This document shows positions 1 through 12,223 of a stretch of DNA of 64,000 nt, piece after piece (the stretch's first letter is position 1; each line of letters starts with the position of its first letter). The notes under the pieces are model-generated. The model saw only the letters and a program-made list of their open reading frames with translations. It had not been told where the DNA came from and searched no databases. The stretch covers positions 62,001 to 126,000 of the forward strand of contig BDIU01000013.1 of assembly GCA_002118135.1 (NCBI GenBank), given 5' to 3'. The stretch is from Trebouxia sp. TZW2008 (lineage: Eukaryota; Chlorophyta; Trebouxiophyceae; Trebouxiales; Trebouxiaceae). The translations under genes were made by a program, and so were the position numbers.

Positions 1-115
1 ATGATGTTGCCCAAAATGCACCACGTATAACATCATCTGTGGTTGCATGTTTGGGCAGAAGATCTTGCCTGATCTTTTCAAGTCAGCTTTGTGAGTCCTT
101 CCGTCACATGTGCAG

Positions 116-215
116 ATATTGGACGAGCCTAGACTGGGATACATCACAGACTAGCTCATGTCCCTATCAGTGTCAGCCTCAGCCCCTCCTCACCAGCAAG
201 CAGGTTCAAAAAGCC
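116..215 (+). repeat. Decayed intron copy of the Tudor exon start
   Basis: Bases 116 to about 215 repeat the start of the Tudor exon (288 onward) at an offset of 172 bp, including the preceding TGCAG acceptor and GATATTGGACGAGCCTAGAC. In the frame of the true exon the copy has a TAG where the true exon reads Gln, so it is not a productive exon. Confidence 0.85.
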
Positions 216-287
216 TTGCCCAAAACAGTTGCAATAATGTTTCTTCTGATCATGTCAACTCTGTACTCAACCCCTTTGCTTATGCAG

Positions 288-1878
288 ATATTGGACGAGC
301 CTAGACTGGGATACATCACAGACCAGCTCAAGTCTTTATCAGTCTCAGGCTCAGCCCCCCCTCAGCTGCAAGCAGGCTCCTTATGCCTTGCTCAGTACAG
401 CCTAGACAACGAATGGTACAGAGCCTCTGTGCAACGAATTGTCAGCAACGACCCAGTCAACCCTCAGTACGCTGTGATCTTCCTGGACTTTGGGAATACA
501 GATCGTGTCGGGGGCAAGAATATCAGGCCGATTGACTCAGCTTTGGCGGCTGTGCCAGCACAAGCACACTTGTGCACACTCTCCCATCTCAAGGTGCCTT
601 CTGTTCCTGTCTGTACTGTAGTGTTTGAAACTCTTTTGATCCTGGTAGTGTGTCATGCTCAGAAGTGTAGACAACTGAAAGAGCTGGCTTTGGCGGCTGT
701 GCCAGCTCCTTCATCTCAAGGTGGTTGCTCTTCCTGTTTGTAGCAAAAGAATTTCATGGCTTGTGACTGTCTAACATCTGTAGTGTTCACAGTTATGCTG
801 CGGTCATGCTTTATGTTACATGCGCAATTGAGTCATGACTTTGGTCGCCTGTGATAGCCTGAACAGATGCAAACGACAACTCCTAGTGTGCTTGCATTTG
901 GCTGAGTTGATGTTCATAACTTGCCATGCATGTGGTGCAGGTTCCCAGCTTGGATTCTGACTATGGCCTAGACGCTGCTCAGTTTGTGAGTCAAGCAACT
1001 GGTGGTGGGCAGCGCATGAGTGCAAGCATCCAGCGGAGGGAGAAACGGCAGCAGCAACAAGGCAGAGGGAAAGACCTTTTTGAGTCTCAGCCACTGCTGC
1101 ATGTAGTCTTGGCTAAAGATGGTGCAGCAGCAGCTGAGAGCGTGAACGCAGACCTGCTTAGAGCTGGTTTGGCGCGTGTCAAGCTTGCCAAGCGCGGCAA
1201 GGTACCTGTGCCCTGTGTTGCTGTTTGTGCAAGCCAATGTTTGCATGTTTGTTGGAAAGGTCAAAGCTGGTTTGGCGCATGCAAACCTTGCCACGTGGGG
1301 CAAGGTATGCATGCTGCATGCTGCCTTTCTTCTCTGCTCCCTTCTCAGGCAACAGCATGTGCATTTGCTACAATGTTGGCTTGGATGCTTTTGAGCCAGG
1401 TAGACCATATACATATGCTTTTGAGTCAGCTATCCATGCATTCCAACTATCCATGTTTGGGTTGCATCGAACCATGCGCTCTGTGTCTGTTGCACAGAAT
1501 GCCCTTTTACAAGCCTTGTAAGGAGATACGTCAAGCACCATACATACACAAGCAGACGGAAGACAAGCTGACTTTTTATGTACTTTATCTGCTTTGATCA
1601 CCAGCTCTGAAAGGTCGCATGGGCCAGGCATGCTACATACGCTGAGCGCGAGAAGCTGCTCTCAATAGAGCAGGCTGGTTTGTGCCTGTGTGGTCAGGTG
1701 AGTGAGGGGGTGTTGGCTGATACACATGTGTGTGCAGACTGATGAGCTGCAAGAGGTGTTCACTGGGTGTGAAGAAGAGGCCAGGAAGGGTCACACAGGC
1801 ATTTGGATTCATGGCGATCCTGGAAGCGAAAGTGATGAAGATGAAGCACCTCAAAAACCAGCATGGGGCAGGCGCTGA
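288..1878 (+). CDS. TSN: Tudor-SN (SND1/TSN) family nuclease, 3' end of gene
   Basis: Four exons fit in phase 0: 288-593, 941-1201, 1614-1697 and 1738-1878 (stop TGA). The first carries a Tudor domain, with NEWYRASVQRIV followed by AVIFLDFGNTD, the usual aromatic/Asp pattern of the methyl-arginine pocket. The second and third carry the C-terminal half of a split staphylococcal-nuclease fold (LLRAGLARVKLAKRG). The last holds the family tail (GIWIHGDPGSESDED) and a basic end. Tudor-SN is a multi-SN-domain RNA-binding protein of cytoplasmic granules; the four N-terminal SN domains would lie upstream of base 1. Odd points: intron copies of the Tudor exon lie on both sides of it and a copy of the exon-2 end lies in the next intron. 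A TGTAA-type polyadenylation element is seen near 2115. Identity is confident; exon 1614-1697 is the least certain. Confidence 0.85.
676..742 (+). repeat. Intron copy of the Tudor exon end with donor
   Basis: GCTTTGGCGGCTGTGCCAGC and a following CATCTCAAG/GT recur downstream of the true exon end (540-593). It is a 3'-end copy with a potential donor, lying downstream of the complete exon. Confidence 0.75.
1264..1303 (+). repeat. Intron copy of Tudor-SN exon 941-1201 end with donor
   Basis: The sequence repeats the end of exon 941-1201 (AAGCTGGTTTGGCGC..., ending GGCAAG) about 100 bp downstream, followed by GTATGC, a potential donor. Confidence 0.7.
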
Positions 1879-2935
1879 GTCTTACAGCTTACAATCCTAT
1901 CGATGCGCAGCATGACGCTTCCCGACAGGAACCAATTTTGAGGCCTTCAATAGGCTGTGCACAGAAGACAATCGAATCAGCCTGTCTTTTGTTTGCTTCG
2001 TCCTGGGAACTCTGCTTTGGTCACCAAGTCCAACGGCGATTACGCCGATTACATATGTGTGAGCAAGACAGTAATGCAACACGCAGGGACGAGCCTGATT
2101 GTCAGAATGTGACGTGTAACAGTGATCACTAAGCTTCAGCCACTGGGCATGTTGCTGATTGCGATCAACGTCAATTGATTGCAGTCAAATATAGTACACA
2201 TTAGCAGATGATGATCCCTGCTTGATGGCAATCGCATGTATCAATGCATGCACAATTATTGTAAGGCATGCGTGATCATGACGACTTGAGGCTCCACAAA
2301 CATACCTCTTTGTTTGGGTCTGTGTGTGAAGCAAGTCAGCAACACAAACTGCACATACAATGCATGGAACCGCATGATTTACCTCCTCAAACCCCTTGCA
2401 CATTTTACACATTGAACAATATATCAAGCTGTCAGTTGACCCTGTACGATAGGCAAAACCTGGCTTGTCAGTCGATTAAAGTCGTGTTCATGTCTCAAAA
2501 CACTGACACACAACGAAGTACAAATTCATCTCCTGCTATAAGTGAAGCGGGGCCGCCAAGCATAACTCCAAAACTCTGCGTATTTTGAGAGTACTTTCCT
2601 GGTAAAATCATAGTGTACAGCAAAAAATAATGAGGCAGTGTATCTTCTCTTCAATTCATACAAAAACAGCATCATCTTGCGAGCTCATCTGTTGACACAG
2701 CCAAAATTGTGCGCTGCTCAGGAAAAAATTGACCAAAACTTTATCCATGCAAGCTTACCAACCCTGTAGTGGGTACAGCCAAGCATGACCAGCCATTCAG
2801 CAGAGCAGCATATGCTGCATTCTCGTTCAGTGCAATGCATGACTTCACTCGACCTCTCAGAAGAGCCACATTCTGCTTCTGGGGCGAGGAGACCTTTATC
2901 AGAACAGCAAAGGGTTGTACACGGTAGCCTGATCT
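1879..2935. other. Convergent intergenic region and 3' UTRs
   Basis: This lies between the Tudor-SN stop and the stop of the minus-strand gene at 2936. It is AT-richer than its surroundings and has only short ORFs without domain resemblance. It should hold both 3' UTRs. I see no RNA gene or mobile element in it. Confidence 0.5.
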
Positions 2936-3793
2936 TCACTGTGACTGCTCCTCTGGTGAGGTGGGTGACCGCCTTGATGCCATCAGCTCCATTGACACAT
3001 CTGAGCCACAGCGTGGCAGCGGACAGCTGGTGGTCTCTACTGTGCGCTGAGCAGGTCTAGAGCTCTCAAAGGAGGTTCTTGGCTTGGACATGTTCACGTC
3101 CGAGTCCACGCTGACACAGGTGTTATCTGATTCGCCATTCGACAAAGAGCTGAGCTCCAGAACGGTGCATAACGCCGAAGTCATGCTGTCTTGCCGCTCT
3201 ATCGATCCGCTCTTGGGCTCAGACCTGTGGAGTCTATGCAAGGCACGAGAGGTGACCTACAAGAATCGCGCGCACGTCAGCACGAGGGCTTGGCTGCACA
3301 TGTGAACGTACGGCGCTGCCGGAAGAGCAAATTGAGCAACTGAGCTTTACAGCAGAGCCATGTGCAGCAGATGACTGTCAAGTACCTCTACGTCAACATC
3401 GGACTTTGGCGAGGCATCGTAGGACCTCGGCCTCGGCTTCTCCAGGGCCAAGGCCGAGTGTCCTAGGCATGTGCTCAAAGCATGATCTAGAGAAGAGAAA
3501 GACTGCGCCTTGTTTGCGTAGAATTTGGAAAGGCCCCTTGTGCGCTTGAACACAGGTTTGGAATGTGCTTCGTTATCTTTTTTGGCAACCATTGCGTGGC
3601 CAGAGCCTAGACGCAACGTCACATTGAACTTGAAAGAGACACTATCAAGGCTACAAAGAGCCTGAACGTCGGAAAATGGCCGATCTTCGCGCTGTGACGG
3701 GTGATAAGATGCGTGTTTGTCTTCATTTGTAAAACTGGTCTGGTCAGCAGCGCAAGTCAGCATGTGTGTGTGCTTGGGAAGTTGACTCAGCAT
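2936..3793 (-). CDS. Unrecognised Ser-rich protein, about 242 aa
   Basis: Two exons on the minus strand join in phase 0: 3793-3386 (ATG at 3793, ending DVDVE before GTACTT) and 3256-2936 (after TTGTAG). The product is hydrophilic and rich in Ser, Lys and Asp, for instance SVSFKFNVTLRLG in exon 1 and SLSNGESDNT in exon 2. I see no membrane segment or known domain. Exon 2 and the region upstream of exon 1 are CpG-rich like other gene starts here. The gene is convergent with Tudor-SN and divergent from the gene at 4000, sharing a start region of about 206 bp. The frame is open across both exons on one strand, which supports a real gene, but function is unknown and an extra upstream exon is possible. 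Confidence 0.5.
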
Positions 3794-3999
3794 CCAGGAT
3801 TAGCTTTAGGTTTAACCATCCAAATCGGTGAGGTGTAACGCCATAGGTTAAGGTAGGAATGGCAGGTGGTGGAGGTGGTTAAGGTGCAAACCATGGCACA
3901 AGACACAGGCACAGTGCATCGCACTGCAAACGTGAGCTGACAAGCAGGAGCGCGAGCGAGGGTTATGGTCATGTGCTCGCCTGTTGAGCAAAGCGCTCG
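3794..3999. promoter_or_regulatory. CpG-rich divergent start region
   Basis: The 206 bp between the divergent ATGs at 3793 (-) and 4000 (+) and the flanking coding ends are richer in CpG than most of the window. This is inferred to be a shared promoter; I see no convincing TATA box. Confidence 0.4.
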
Positions 4000-5226
4000 A
4001 TGCTGCCAGTGACGTCCGGCAGCTACAACTCAGGGCGCGACAAGTCTGTCCTTTCGACAGCGATCAAGCAGCTCAAGAGACGCTTCGGTCGAAGGCTTCG
4101 CCGGACGCTGCGTAAACATCGCTTCCTCCTAGGCGGGATCGCGTTCGCCGTTGTTTTCATTTGGTGGCTGACAAGAGCTGTCCGACCAGTCCCAGTCGTA
4201 GCTGCGGTATGGTGCTCGCTAAAATCAGAGACCAGCTCGATCACCGCTGGCTTGGGGCACGGCGACACACTGAAACCATTATGTGTCATTGCAGCAGTAG
4301 CTGCTAAGCCTGTGCGTGAAGCAGCCAGATGGCCCGCGAGCTTGGAGTAGGAACAGCGTTTCCGGTCAAGACCCAGCATTTTGGCTCTGAGGTTGACGAC
4401 AATTTTACTGACTTTTTGTTGTGTGCATATGCTGACTGCGTCATGATTACAGTCACTCAGACGGAGAGTATGGGCACAATATTCCAGTGCAAGTAAGGTC
4501 TGCCCTAGATTCAATAGCATTATGAGCTGGTTGAGCTTGCAACTCTCCACTGCTTAACTGGTTGCTTTGCCGACTGTAGAGTGGACCAAAACCTGGATGG
4601 AGCAGCTACCTTCAACACACGAGTACTTGTTGGCAACAGGAACGATGCCATGTTACAAGTCTGTGCTCGACAGCTCAGTGAAGCGGTCTCAGCTGCAGGA
4701 TGCTCCAGGTACCATACTCTCAGCAAATGTCAAGCTTATTGCATAGACAGTTTCTACAGTTGTGATGAATGGATACACTGGCTATGCCTATGCTGTGCCT
4801 GACTTTGTAACTGTTCCATGCAGGCCTGTGATGCTTTGCCTTGGGTTCAAGGAGCTCAGCATGCCCAGCATACGTCACATCATTCAGCAAGTAGTGCAGC
4901 ATCCAGTTTGGTGAAGCTTCTGCAGCGTTGCAGCTCAAATTGCACAAACAGTCAACATGCAAGCTGGCTGTTCCTAGCACATCAGCTTCTTATGTTGCTT
5001 GCCTCCAGAAAAAGAAAACGGTAACCTTGAACTGAGTGATTGAGCACATGTCCAGCCAGCCTGTTGTTTTGGGCAGCTGATATGTGCAAATCCAAAATTA
5101 TTGCATCAGCTAGAGTGTGAAATGCACCAAGCACTGGTTGCGAAACATTATGCTCGTTTTGATATGCTGCAAGTATCTGCCCATGTCACAAGTCCGCCAG
5201 CAGTATTGCAGCAAAAGGCGTACTGA
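4000..5226 (+). CDS. Small signal-anchored (type II) membrane protein, unrecognised
   Basis: A consistent model has exons 4000-4206, 4580-4677, 4824-4890 and 5077-5226 (stop TGA), about 173 aa. Exon 1 has a very basic stretch (residues about 24-45, including KQLKRRFGRRLRRTLRKHR) followed by a hydrophobic segment (FLLGGIAFAVVFIWWL), the layout of a type II signal anchor in the secretory pathway. The later exons give a soluble, helical-looking part (CLGFKELSMPSIRHIIQQ, then LLHQLECEMHQALVAKHYAR). Exon 1 and its upstream flank are CpG-rich, so this start is favoured. I do not recognise the lumenal part; a Golgi or ER enzyme accessory is only a guess. The exon 1 to 2 junction is the weakest. A 116-aa unspliced reading of exon 1 to 4350 is the alternative. 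Confidence 0.4.
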
Positions 5227-5367
5227 TTGTGACGTCACTTGGAATTTTGTCCTCTAGACTTAGCATCACAGCATCCTGCAACTCAGTCCCAGTGACTGGG
5301 ACAACTCTGGTTTAGACTTGATGTGGCTAATTTTGTCTGCAGTTCCAGTACAATGAAGTCAGGGCGG

Positions 5368-8300
5368 TCAATTGTTGCTTTCTTTGAAAAGGTTTGAAGA
5401 ATCTAGGCTGAGCTGGGCTCTAAGCTGCTGAACTTCCTGGATGCAATTCTTGATGTCTGGACAAAGCGCCACCTTTTTCTGCCACAAGGCCTGATGTGTA
5501 CTGGACAAGTCGGCCTGATGTTCAGCAATCCTGCCTAGGCCTAACGCTTTCAACTTGATTGCGCTGAAAGGCACCCCTGACAAATTCCGGCTGATTTGCT
5601 GATTGTGCAATTGCTGTGTCCTTGCTGGCAAGCTTATGGCATGACCTGACAACACAGGGACGTGACCAAAATGCAGGCTTTCAGGACTCTGACTTTGAGC
5701 AGCTGCATCAGTCGGTGCCCCATTAGCCATGTCAGCAGAGAGTTCAGCTGCTGTATTGTCATACAATGTCTCTGGAACAGACCCAGTATGGGCACTGAGT
5801 GACACAGGCTGACCGGACTCCGTCTGCTGTGCCTGCCGCGCATGCTGAGCCTGCTGTGAGTCAGAGCGCGGCAAAGTCCCAGTGAAACGCTCTCGCAGGG
5901 AGCCAGCCAACACAGAGCTGTCTGACACTCCACGCTGCAGGCTGATTGCTGTTTTCCTGGGACTGTCAGCGTGTGCGTATGAGTCCTGCATGGCTGAGTC
6001 TGCTTGCTCACGCAGCATTGACATCAGCAGGTTGCGCTCCTGCTGTGCAAGCTTGACCTGCATGATCACAACAGCTGCATGCATACTCGTATGAGCACTT
6101 CTAGCACACCCAGCATGCGTTGTCTGACACCCAAAATGTCTAGAAGGTCTGTACCTTCTGCACAATCAGCATGCTACAGTCACAACCCAAAGATTTCCCA
6201 CAAGATGTATCTGGCACAATCATAATGCTGGGTTCATTCCCACTGCCCGAAGCTGAAGTACTGAACCGCAGACTATACTCTGTGCAGAAGTGTGTGACAT
6301 GCTGTGAGTTGTGTCTCAGACACTTGCATGCCAAAGCGACCTTAAAATTTCAGACACACCGGGCAACAGGCAACACTGCTTTACTGTTGCACTTGCTTGC
6401 AAAGTTTGTGAAATCTACGGAGGCAACACATGACATACAAAAAGCATCATTCTGTCATGCTGCTGTACCTGATCATGCGCATTGCTGGTGCACTGCTGGG
6501 CATGAGCCTCTGAGCGTTCCAGTTGGCTGTTTACTCGCCTCAGCACATACAGTCTATCTTCCAAAGCTGCTACCTGCTCCTACAAAGCGCATGATAGGAG
6601 TCAAGCCATGCAGCTGCGGTTACTCTGCACCTGACACTGCTCAGCAAAGCAGTGCTGCATGCATGTCTCGATCATACCCTGCTTGTTTGCTTGCAGCCAG
6701 CTTCACACAACATCGTTGATCATGCCTTGCGCTCACAGCTGGCAGTCCCCAGGATGCAGCGTGCTGGGTTTGATGTATGCCTTAGTGTGTTCAGCTACAC
6801 ACCTAAGGGATTGCACTGTAGTCAACTGAAAGTTAGTTTCTCGGTAACGGTATAGTACCTGACTGGCGGCCAAGGCATGCTGAGTGTGCCGCTGATCATC
6901 CTTCAGAGAGTCATGCCGCCTTTGCAGGTCCATGTTGCGCCGGTCAGCCCGCAGCTTGCTCTTCAGAGTTGTCTCATTCTGGATCTGTAGCAAAGTAAAT
7001 GTTTGGTGCTCAATATTTGCAACAGCAGCATGGCAACCACAGCAAGCAGCAGAGCTTGGCATGCTGATCATCAGCTGAAGCTTAGCTACAGTGCAAGCAG
7101 ACTGAAACAAAAGACACTGCCTGTTTGTGTTGCTCACTGTAACTGTGTGTGTCTCGCTGTGCTTCCAGCGAGCAAAATGAAAGCAGCTTCAAGTGCTTCC
7201 TGACGTACAGCCAAGATAAATTTGGAGCACCTTGAGATGCTCTATGTGCTGTTGAAGACTGGCCACGTGGGCGGCTGCCTGCATAGCTGCAGCAGCTTCC
7301 TTGTCTGCTGCTGCCTGCTGCTCCAGCAGCTTCCTGTCTAGTGTCTGCTCCAGCTTCTGCTTCAGGAAACGCTCCTGTGCAACCTCACGCCGCCCAATCT
7401 CAACCCCTTCCATTTGTGCCTACAGAAAGGTATAGACATGAGAGCTACAGCTGCTTCTGTACAGTGTCTGCTCCAGCTTCTGCTCCAGAAACGCTCCTGT
7501 GCAACCTCACGCCGCCCAATGTCAATCCCGTCCATTTGTGCTTACAGCAAGCCACAGCCATGAGGACTATAGCTGCATGACTTGTTTCTTGAGTTAAGAT
7601 AACAGCAAACTTGTGCTGCCGGCAACCCAGGGGCTGCCAAAACAAGCAACTTGCAGCTTGGCCTTGACAGCAGCTTGGCTAGGCACTGAATCAGTATAAC
7701 AATCCGCATTGAATCCATTGCATCATGACGAGCTTGTAGCGCAGTGAGCGTTACAAGTGAAACAATTGATATTCTGAGTCACTCTTCTTCTTTTTGCATC
7801 AGAATGATAAGGTTACTTCTCGCACAACACAAGGTGTGATTTTTGCGCCAACGAGGCTGAAGTCTCTGACATCCGTTACACAGCTGGAGGATAGTAATTT
7901 CTGTGCATTGGCTCATGGGCTCAAGCATGCAATGGAAGAACCTTTTGCTATCAGCAGACGCTCCCAAACCGTGTCAAACAAAATTGCCTGTTCCACGAAA
8001 GGATGCATGCATGCTGAGACAGCTGACAAAGGTGCGCTAGACAGCACAAAACCCTATGATACAGTTTTGTTACCTGCTGAATGATATCTTCTTGAGCAGC
8101 CTCCAGGGCGTATAGACGCTCAAGGTCAGCATGAGATTTGGCCAGTTGCGCCTCCAGAGTCTTCCCTATGGCCTCTTGCTGATCCAGCTGTGCTTGCAGA
8201 TGCTTGATGATTTTGCTCAGCTGCAACAAAGAAGGCATTGAGTGTTTGCTTTGCTGAACACGGCTAGGGCATGCATAAGCACCGTACAATAAGTTGCAAT

Positions 8301-9995
8301 GTACAGAGGTTATGGTGTGCCAGACTGGAATACATTGGGCTGTGGTAGGCCATGCCTGGCTGAGCTGAGCTGGGCAAGAAAGTCCAATATGTGCTTCATC
8401 ACTTTTGCTGCAAGAGTGCTAGAAAAGTATTTACAGCTATGGTGATGTTTGGGTCTAATTTGGTGCTGGTGGGCAACTCTGATAATGCAACGTACTGCAA
8501 TCTTCCAAATGCATCAAGAGGTGACAGCAGGGAACACTTCTGCAAAGTGAGACAAGCTACAAGACTGAGTGAGCTTTACCTCAAGCATGTTCAGCGTCGT
8601 TTCTCCAAGCATTGGCCGCATGCTGCGCATGGTGGTATTGCGCATGTTCATGCTGCGCATGGTCATACTGTGCATGCTGGGACTGGCTTGCAGCTGGCTA
8701 CTCTGAGAGTTGCGTCGTTGCACAGACACTCTGTCCGCCTTGGTGCTTGTCTGCCACTGTTTGTCAGCCTCACGTCCGTGAGGGTGCTGACCTGCTTGTG
8801 CCTGCTGTTGCGCCTGCTGTTGCGCCTGCTGCTGTGGCTGCCGCTGCTGCTGCTGCCCCTGCTGCTGTGGCAGCTGCTGCTGCTTTTGCTGACCTACTTT
8901 GCCTTCCTGCTGCATTCAAGCATGCCATGAGCTGCTTGCATGATGGGTGTGTGTCAGCACGGTGGGGCACATTGATGCATACAAACGTTTCAACTGTGGT
9001 TCTGCAGTCATGTGATGACCTTGTGAGCAAGAAAGCTGTCAGCACTGCTGTCAGCAAAAGAGTCGTCTTTTGCTGACGACATCGTGCAGCTTCTGCACAC
9101 TGTGTTTGACCTCACATAAGTTTGATGCAGATTCCAAGAACGTGTTGTGGTGATCAGGCAATGCATTGGGTGGGGTTTGACAGCAAACAAACCACAATCA
9201 CCCCTGACTCTGCACTGTCCAAGTTGCTGCAGCGCTTGAGCAAAGATACAGGCTTCCAAGACATTGCCGCTCGATCAGCATGCATGCTGTTCACCTCATC
9301 AGCATCAATGGCAGCGCTTGTTGATACAGCAGTACTCGCAACTGCTCTTGATTCAGCATGCATGCACGCATGTGATTTTCATTGCTCACCTCATCAGCAT
9401 CAGCAGCAGCACTGGTTGATGCAGCAGCACTCCCAACTGCTCTTGATTTGCTTGAGGAGCAGGATGGCTCTGCATCTAGGCTCAGCTGCAAAGGCTGCTG
9501 AGCATTGTCTGCCTGCACTGGACTGCATTCAGGCTCTTGGCTGCTTTTGGACAGTTGACCGCTGGCAGGCACTTGGCTGCTTCCAAGCAGATCACACTCT
9601 TGCAAAGCAGCTTGAGCTTCTTCCCATAGCAGCTGAAGCTCTGAATGATGCTGGTATTCAGCTGGAGCGCACTTGGTGTGCCTGCCTGCGACCTGATCAC
9701 GCCCCTGCTGAGTGTCTGGTTTGTCAGGTTGACAGGCTTCAGGAATCAAGCTGCCTCCTGCAGCGGCTTTCCTGAGTGCTGTGTAAGTTGCTGTTGCCGA
9801 CAGCTGGCCCTTGCTGTTTCGCCTTAAGCCTTGCTTGATTAGTAAACAATTGTGAGCCAGCACCGCTGCTTGTGCCGCGCTTTCTGACTTGCTTTGGTGG
9901 CTTGGAAGAGCGGTTGTCTTTGATGTCGACCCCAGCGCTTTTTGTGCAGCAGCAATGTTCGACTTCTGACGGACTGCTCGCCTGTTTGCACTCAT
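5368..9995 (-). CDS. Coiled-coil, polyQ-containing protein, about 773 aa
   Basis: Eight minus-strand exons, all phase 0, join without a stop: 9995-9390 (ATG at 9995), 8909-8580, 8220-8074, 7419-7231, 6984-6859, 6579-6469, 6277-6155 and 6057-5368. Exon 1 is basic then Ser/Ala-rich. Exon 2 opens with a Gln-rich tract (QQKQQQLPQQQGQQQQ) and Met/Arg repeats. Exons 3-6 are heptad-rich coiled coil (LSKIIKHLQAQLDQQEAIGK; ERFLKQKLEQTLDRKLLEQQ). The last exon is a disordered linker ending in another coil (IKNCIQEVQQLRAQLSL). Length and layout suit a cytoskeletal, centrosomal or ciliary scaffold, but I cannot assign a family. Every exon starts and ends in phase 0, so any could be skipped or duplicated without a frame change. 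Two intron copies of its own exons are visible. Confidence 0.7.
7450..7542 (-). repeat. Frameshifted intron copy of coiled-coil exon 7419-7231
   Basis: Reading leftward from about 7542, the sequence repeats the start of exon 7419-7231 (GCACAAATGGA, then GGGCGGCGTGAGGTTGCAC). One base is missing after GAGCGTTTC relative to the true exon, which shifts the frame. The copy lies upstream in the transcript of the complete exon. Confidence 0.8.
9295..9362 (-). repeat. Intron copy of the coiled-coil exon 1 end with donor
   Basis: The last 22 or so codons of exon 1 (ending at 9390) recur immediately downstream in the intron, ending GATGAG/GTGAAC at 9295. The copy stays in frame (SRAVASTAVSTSAA compared with SRAVGSAAASTSAA) and keeps a GT donor, so it could act as an alternative exon end. 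Confidence 0.8.
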
Positions 9996-10160
9996 ATATT
10001 GCCAGGACACCAGCCAGCCTTTCGGATGTCCTTGTTTCGAAGCTGATCAGCCTCTGGCCGACTGTAAGTCAGCTCGGCTCAGCGCTGATTGCCGCCCGGT
10101 GAGCGCCAGCGTTGGGCAAGCAAAACGCAGCAGGGACCTTGCAACAGTTCGAACCGATTG
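9996..10160. promoter_or_regulatory. CpG-rich upstream region of the coiled-coil gene
   Basis: CpG density rises around 9900-10130, just upstream of the minus-strand ATG at 9995, matching the pattern at other gene starts. Inferred promoter and 5' UTR. Confidence 0.35.
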
Positions 10161-10724
10161 TCTTCATTACCGCTCAAGTTACGTCAATGGGTTTACTACC
10201 GGCTAAATCTTTTAGTCAGGCATGACAGCAGCAACCGTGACAAACAATATCTGATTTTGGTTAGTCAAATTATCGAAATCTAACCAGATTTGCCATCACT
10301 CAGTCCGAAAAGCTCATCACGATAAAATCACTCACCCTTACTTCATTCTGACTACCTTTGTACATCACTGAGTCAGGGCCCTGGCAGACAAGTGTGCTTG
10401 TTGAGCTCAAGTCACTGTCGTCAAGTCATATGAGCATGCATGCTCATGACTGACCTCCAACACACCTGCCAAGTCTGACTGCTCTGAGACACAACGATGG
10501 CAAGCTCCGAGCTTGGAGGCTCCAACCACTTAGGAGCTCACTGAGTCAAGTCGGACTTGCAATGAGAGCGTCAAAGAAACTGATGTCAGTACTGGTTGAA
10601 CACTCTGATAAAGGCTGCCAGTACCCATAGATCTGCTGGTTGTCTACTGTTCAGTCCTGTATCAGTGCATAACTTGGTGCATGTTGTATCCACATGATTG
10701 ATGTTTGCTGCATACATCATGCAG

Positions 10725-10862
10725 CATGCCTCTCATGATCAGCAGCTGGAGGCACTCAACAACGCCTTGCAGATGCAAGCCAAAAGCTGCACGGTTGCAA
10801 CACTGTGCACAGAATTGCATGGATTCAAGCTGATCGAGGGGTTGCTGGCTCTATCAGCTGAG
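10725..10862 (+). CDS. Isolated candidate exon, helical protein
   Basis: A 46-codon open phase-0 segment lies between CATGCAG and GAG/GTTTGA. It encodes an amphipathic helical stretch (QQLEALNNALQMQAKS, then FKLIEGLLALSAE). The composition is protein-like and the splice borders are plausible. I could not connect it to a start or a following exon, so the parent gene and function are unknown. It could instead be an orphaned duplicate exon. Confidence 0.35.
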
Positions 10863-12223
10863 GTTTGAATGCTGGCAGTTCTGAGACGCACGCCAAATAC
10901 TATCTGGCAAAACTTGCTTGTCAAGCAGTAGCTTTGCCTTCACGACAGCAAGTCTTAGACTGCTTTGTGCCAGTTGGCGTATTGCATGTCAAACCCAAAG
11001 TGCTAATCAAACAATTTTCAAAACGGGTGGCTCAAGCAAGGCTAGGGGCAGCAGCAGCAGTCCGCTATGACACACATCATCCGCGTTGCCTCTCAGAGGG
11101 AAGTGACGGTGTTGTTGTGTCACAGTGTACAGCAGGCAAAGCCAACATACTCCAGCTGCACTGATGCTGTAAGGATAAGGCATTCACATGGCAGCACAGA
11201 TACTTGAACATGTCTATGTGTGTCCAGACACCACAGCATGCTGAAGGCAGCTGCATCTCCCATGTGAGCTTCTGTGGTGACATCTCCTGTGAAAGGTTGC
11301 CATATGATGCGACCCTTTTGTACGTTGAAACATGTTCTGACTTATGTTTGCAAAAAGAAGTTGGTGTGCACAGCAGGATGGCAGTACGGCAGCGAGAACC
11401 AAAGATTGCATAGCTGTCCCTCTGCAGCGCTTAAGCATGGCAATTTCAGTACTTTGTTTGTGCAGAGCGGGGCACAATTCGGTGTTACACGCCCCATCAA
11501 AGACTGTGAGTCTGTTTTAGCCTTTGACAAAACGCGACTGCCAGTAAGCAGAGCCCAGTCGGAGCTAAATTGCGGCGAACAAAACGATCGAGGCAGTGCT
11601 CTGAACAGAGTGTCACCCGTGAGAGCGGCATCGGCTCCTTGCGCTGCAGATCTGCAAGTTGCAGACTGCTGCAACCACAGATTTGAATGCAACTCGATAG
11701 CTATGGCGCTGCTGACCTGTTGTTGCTGGTCTCAAACTGTTCATTGGTACCGTGCGCTTTGCTGGATCATCTGCCCCGCCATTGACATTTGTGTGGGAAA
11801 CATCTCAACTGCGCTTGGCTTGGGTTTGAACGCTGTGCGCAACCTGCCCAACTCGCTAAGATCACAGTGCGAGCGCGTCCGGACGGCTTATGGCGATTGT
11901 GGGCTAAAACGGGCCCTGTGAAGCCTGTTGAGGGTCTCACTAACTCGTTTTGGTCTGGGCAAAAGACTCCTCAAACCTCTACCGGACTGAGTCTGGTTGC
12001 CAGTCATGCTGCTTAGCGGGTAAGCAACAGCATTGATTGTAATGTCCTGCGCGCACAGCATTTGCAGTGCAAGTAGAATGCAGTCAACGTCCATGATCGT
12101 CTGACAGGCTGCCAAGAGGCCTGCTCCAATCTTGCCCTATCCCCTCGCACTGCAAGGCCTTCCAGCAGTGTAGAAGTGAGAGAGGCCATCCTGTCAGTTG
12201 CACCCAGGCAAGCAGATGCTCAC

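Noticed and set aside
8391..9076. Leu/Ala-rich plus-strand ORFs
   Set aside because: They are antisense to the polyQ exon of the coiled-coil gene; CAG repeats read backwards give Leu/Ala runs.
10430..10447. 18-bp perfect palindrome ATGAGCATGCATGCTCAT
   Set aside because: TGCA-type palindromes are frequent in this composition, and no regulatory context supports it.
11274..11921. 215-codon plus-strand ORF
   Set aside because: No ATG near its start, and it mixes several compositions. Only the CpG-rich patch inside it suggests a nearby gene start.
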